Under the pieces are notes generated by a model. That model was not told where the DNA came from, did no database searches, and worked only from the letters and a program-made list of their open reading frames with translations. DNA of 64,000 nt from Lutraria lutraria (lineage: Eukaryota; Mollusca; Bivalvia; Venerida; Mactridae). Numbering within the stretch: the first letter of the stretch is position 1; every line of letters starts with the position of its first letter. The position numbers and the translations under genes are program-made. Shown one piece after another: positions 62,691 through 64,000 of the stretch. The stretch covers positions 1,991,501 through 2,055,500 of the forward strand of contig OZ026836.1 in assembly GCA_964023205.1 (NCBI GenBank), in the 5' to 3' direction.

Positions 62691-63660
62691 ATGACAATGT
62701 CTGAGGAACTTTGTTCCGTATGTTCAGGGATATGTGAGGACCATTGCATCTTGTGTGAGGTAAGTGTATTTATATATTGTATTAAATTAGAACGATGGAT
62801 AATGTGTTTGCTGTAAATAAGAACAAGAAGTACTAGATGTCAATGACCCGTGCACTCCATCGCATTTCAATGCGCCCATCAGTATGTCTGTGAAAACTAG
62901 ATATAGTATTATAATAATGAACTTCAACTTTAAAAGATTGGGACAGTATCTTAAGTATTTTTGATAGGTTTTTTTTTTCAAACAAACGTGTAATTTCGTC
63001 AATTAGTACGTCTGTCCGTTCGTATGTCTGTGATAACTAGATATAGTATTATAAATAATGTATTTTTGTCATATAAAACAATTCATAATAATGATATTTA
63101 TTTTTTATGAACATATATGACATATATCTTCATAATCATTTGAATAAAAAGTTGTTTCCGTACATAAAAGTTGTTTCCGTAGAGAATAGTTGTTTCCGTA
63201 TGTCGGTTTAATGTTAAAAAACAGTCACAAAATCACTATTTGGTTATATAAATGAACCAAATTTTCGGAAATAACGTATTATTATCATATAAAACAATTC
63301 ATAATAATGATATTTATTTTTAGAAAAATATATTACGTATAACTTTATAAATATTTTACATAAAAGTTGTTTCCGTAGAAAATAGTTGTTTCCGTATGTC
63401 GGTTTAATGTTAAAAAACAGTCACAAAATCACTATTTGGTTATATAAATGAACCAAATTTTCGGAAATAACGTATTATTATCATATAAAACAATTCATAA
63501 TAATGATATTTATTTTTATGAACATATATGACATATATCTTCATAATCATTTGAATAAAAAGTTGTTTCCGTACATAAAAGTTGTTTCCGCGGAAACAAC
63601 TTGTTTCCGCTTTTCAGGCAAACCCGCCTAAGTGTTATTGTTACAACTGTAACTTTTTCT
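62691..63660 (+). CDS. Start of a Cys-rich protein gene (tentative, runs off window)
   Basis: Exon 62691-62759 begins ATG (MTMSEELCSVCSGICEDHCI, LCE) and ends at a perfect GTAAGTG donor in phase 0. A TTTTCAG acceptor at 63611-63617 opens, in phase 0, ANPPKCYCYNCN at 63618 onwards. The Cys spacing C-x2-C-x3-C-x3-C-x2-C-x6-C-x-C-x2-C is dense and suggests zinc binding, but no family is recognised. The frame after YNCN becomes T-rich and a further donor (GTAACT near 63649) is possible; the rest of the gene would lie right of the window. The right satellite arm occupies the proposed intron. It could equally be an exon of a mobile element bounded by the two arms. Confidence 0.35.
63046..63606 (-). 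repeat. Satellite array, right inverted arm (GTTGTTTCCG units)
   Basis: Two and a half near-identical units in the opposite orientation to 60840-61850: AAAGTTGTTTCCGTACATAA, GTTGTTTCCGTATGTCGG, AACAGTCACAAAATCACTAT, TTGGTTATATAAATGAACC, TTTCGGAAATAACGTATT. It ends in a perfect palindrome, GTTGTTTCCGCGGAAACAAC, at about 63583-63602. Units here are far more alike than in the left arm. Confidence 0.85.
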
Positions 63661-64000
63661 TTTTTTCTCATGTCTTCATGTGCTTCTATGCGTATAAGGG
63701 TGGTCATGTGTACGCGTATGTGAGTTTGTTCACGTGCATACGTGAGTGATGGTGTTCACGAGTATGGTGGTGTTCACATGCGTGCTTGTGTGTGTGCACT
63801 TTGATTGAATGAATTTCTGCAAGAAGCTTTTTATATTAGGAAGGAATCTTTACAAAACCTGTAATTGTAATCTCTGTTTCTACAACATTTATCCCAAACC
63901 AACTACTGTCTTTTGTTCTAATAATTGTGTTACTATTTCTTGAGCCTGTTTTGCAATTGTGTATGTTTTTTCTATAAGGATGTTTTTTCTCTTTCTAGAT
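63661..64000. other. GT/CG-rich simple sequence then unassigned sequence
   Basis: About 63690-63800 is a GTGTACGCGTATGTGAG / GTTCACGTGCATACGTG-type purine-pyrimidine alternating tract. After it no feature is recognised to the window edge. Confidence 0.5.

Overview
The window is AT-rich, intron-dense animal nuclear DNA. Six protein-coding genes can be assembled exon by exon with conserved GT-AG junctions and matching codon phase. Several dispersed repeats (the 'AGCTCACATGTCACAAAGTGACAAAGTGAGCT'-type repeat near 11.2 kb with ~146-bp internal subunits, tRNA-derived SINEs, and small TA-flanked elements) are of kinds I associate with molluscs, so a bivalve-like mollusc is my best guess; that is inference.

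Layout. 1-1.4 kb: last three exons of a DPF2/requiem-type double-PHD gene (+). 3.0-7.4 kb: complete six-exon LAMTOR3 (-). 6.8-14.0 kb: complete seven-exon IQCK (+), whose first coding exon lies inside LAMTOR3 intron 1, so the two genes overlap head to head on opposite strands. 15.0-43.6 kb: a 19-exon CNBD2-like cyclic-nucleotide-binding gene (-, 809 codons plus stop). Its introns hold a 2.65-kb array of a 48-bp minisatellite, four tandem intron-bearing tRNA-Leu(CAA) genes on the opposite strand, two SINEs, and a SINE-like insertion that carries an exact 89-bp inverted copy of one of the gene's own exon/intron junctions. 45.7-47.5 kb: a three-coding-exon gene for a small secreted Asn/Gln-rich protein that I do not recognise (-). 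49.1-50.0 kb: a possible two-exon 96-aa gene (-). 54.2-60.2 kb: complete four-exon RNF2/RING1-type Polycomb E3 ligase (-); its first intron contains a non-autonomous hAT-like element with 8-bp target duplications inserted in a tRNA-derived repeat, and a 474-bp MITE with 7-bp target duplications. 60.8-63.6 kb: two inverted arrays of a roughly 200-240-bp satellite containing GTTGTTTCCG/CGGAAACAAC motifs, flanking a short Cys-rich coding exon that seems to begin a gene running off the right edge.

The genes do not form one pathway. Two are chromatin regulators (DPF2 of BAF complexes, RNF2 of PRC1), one is a lysosomal Ragulator subunit (LAMTOR3), and two are cilium/sperm-associated families (IQCK, CNBD2). 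I see no bacterial-type operon, CRISPR array or viral gene. The most unusual content is the repeat architecture: the self-copied exon fragment inside a SINE, the inverted satellite arrays at the right end, and the intronic tRNA and minisatellite clusters.
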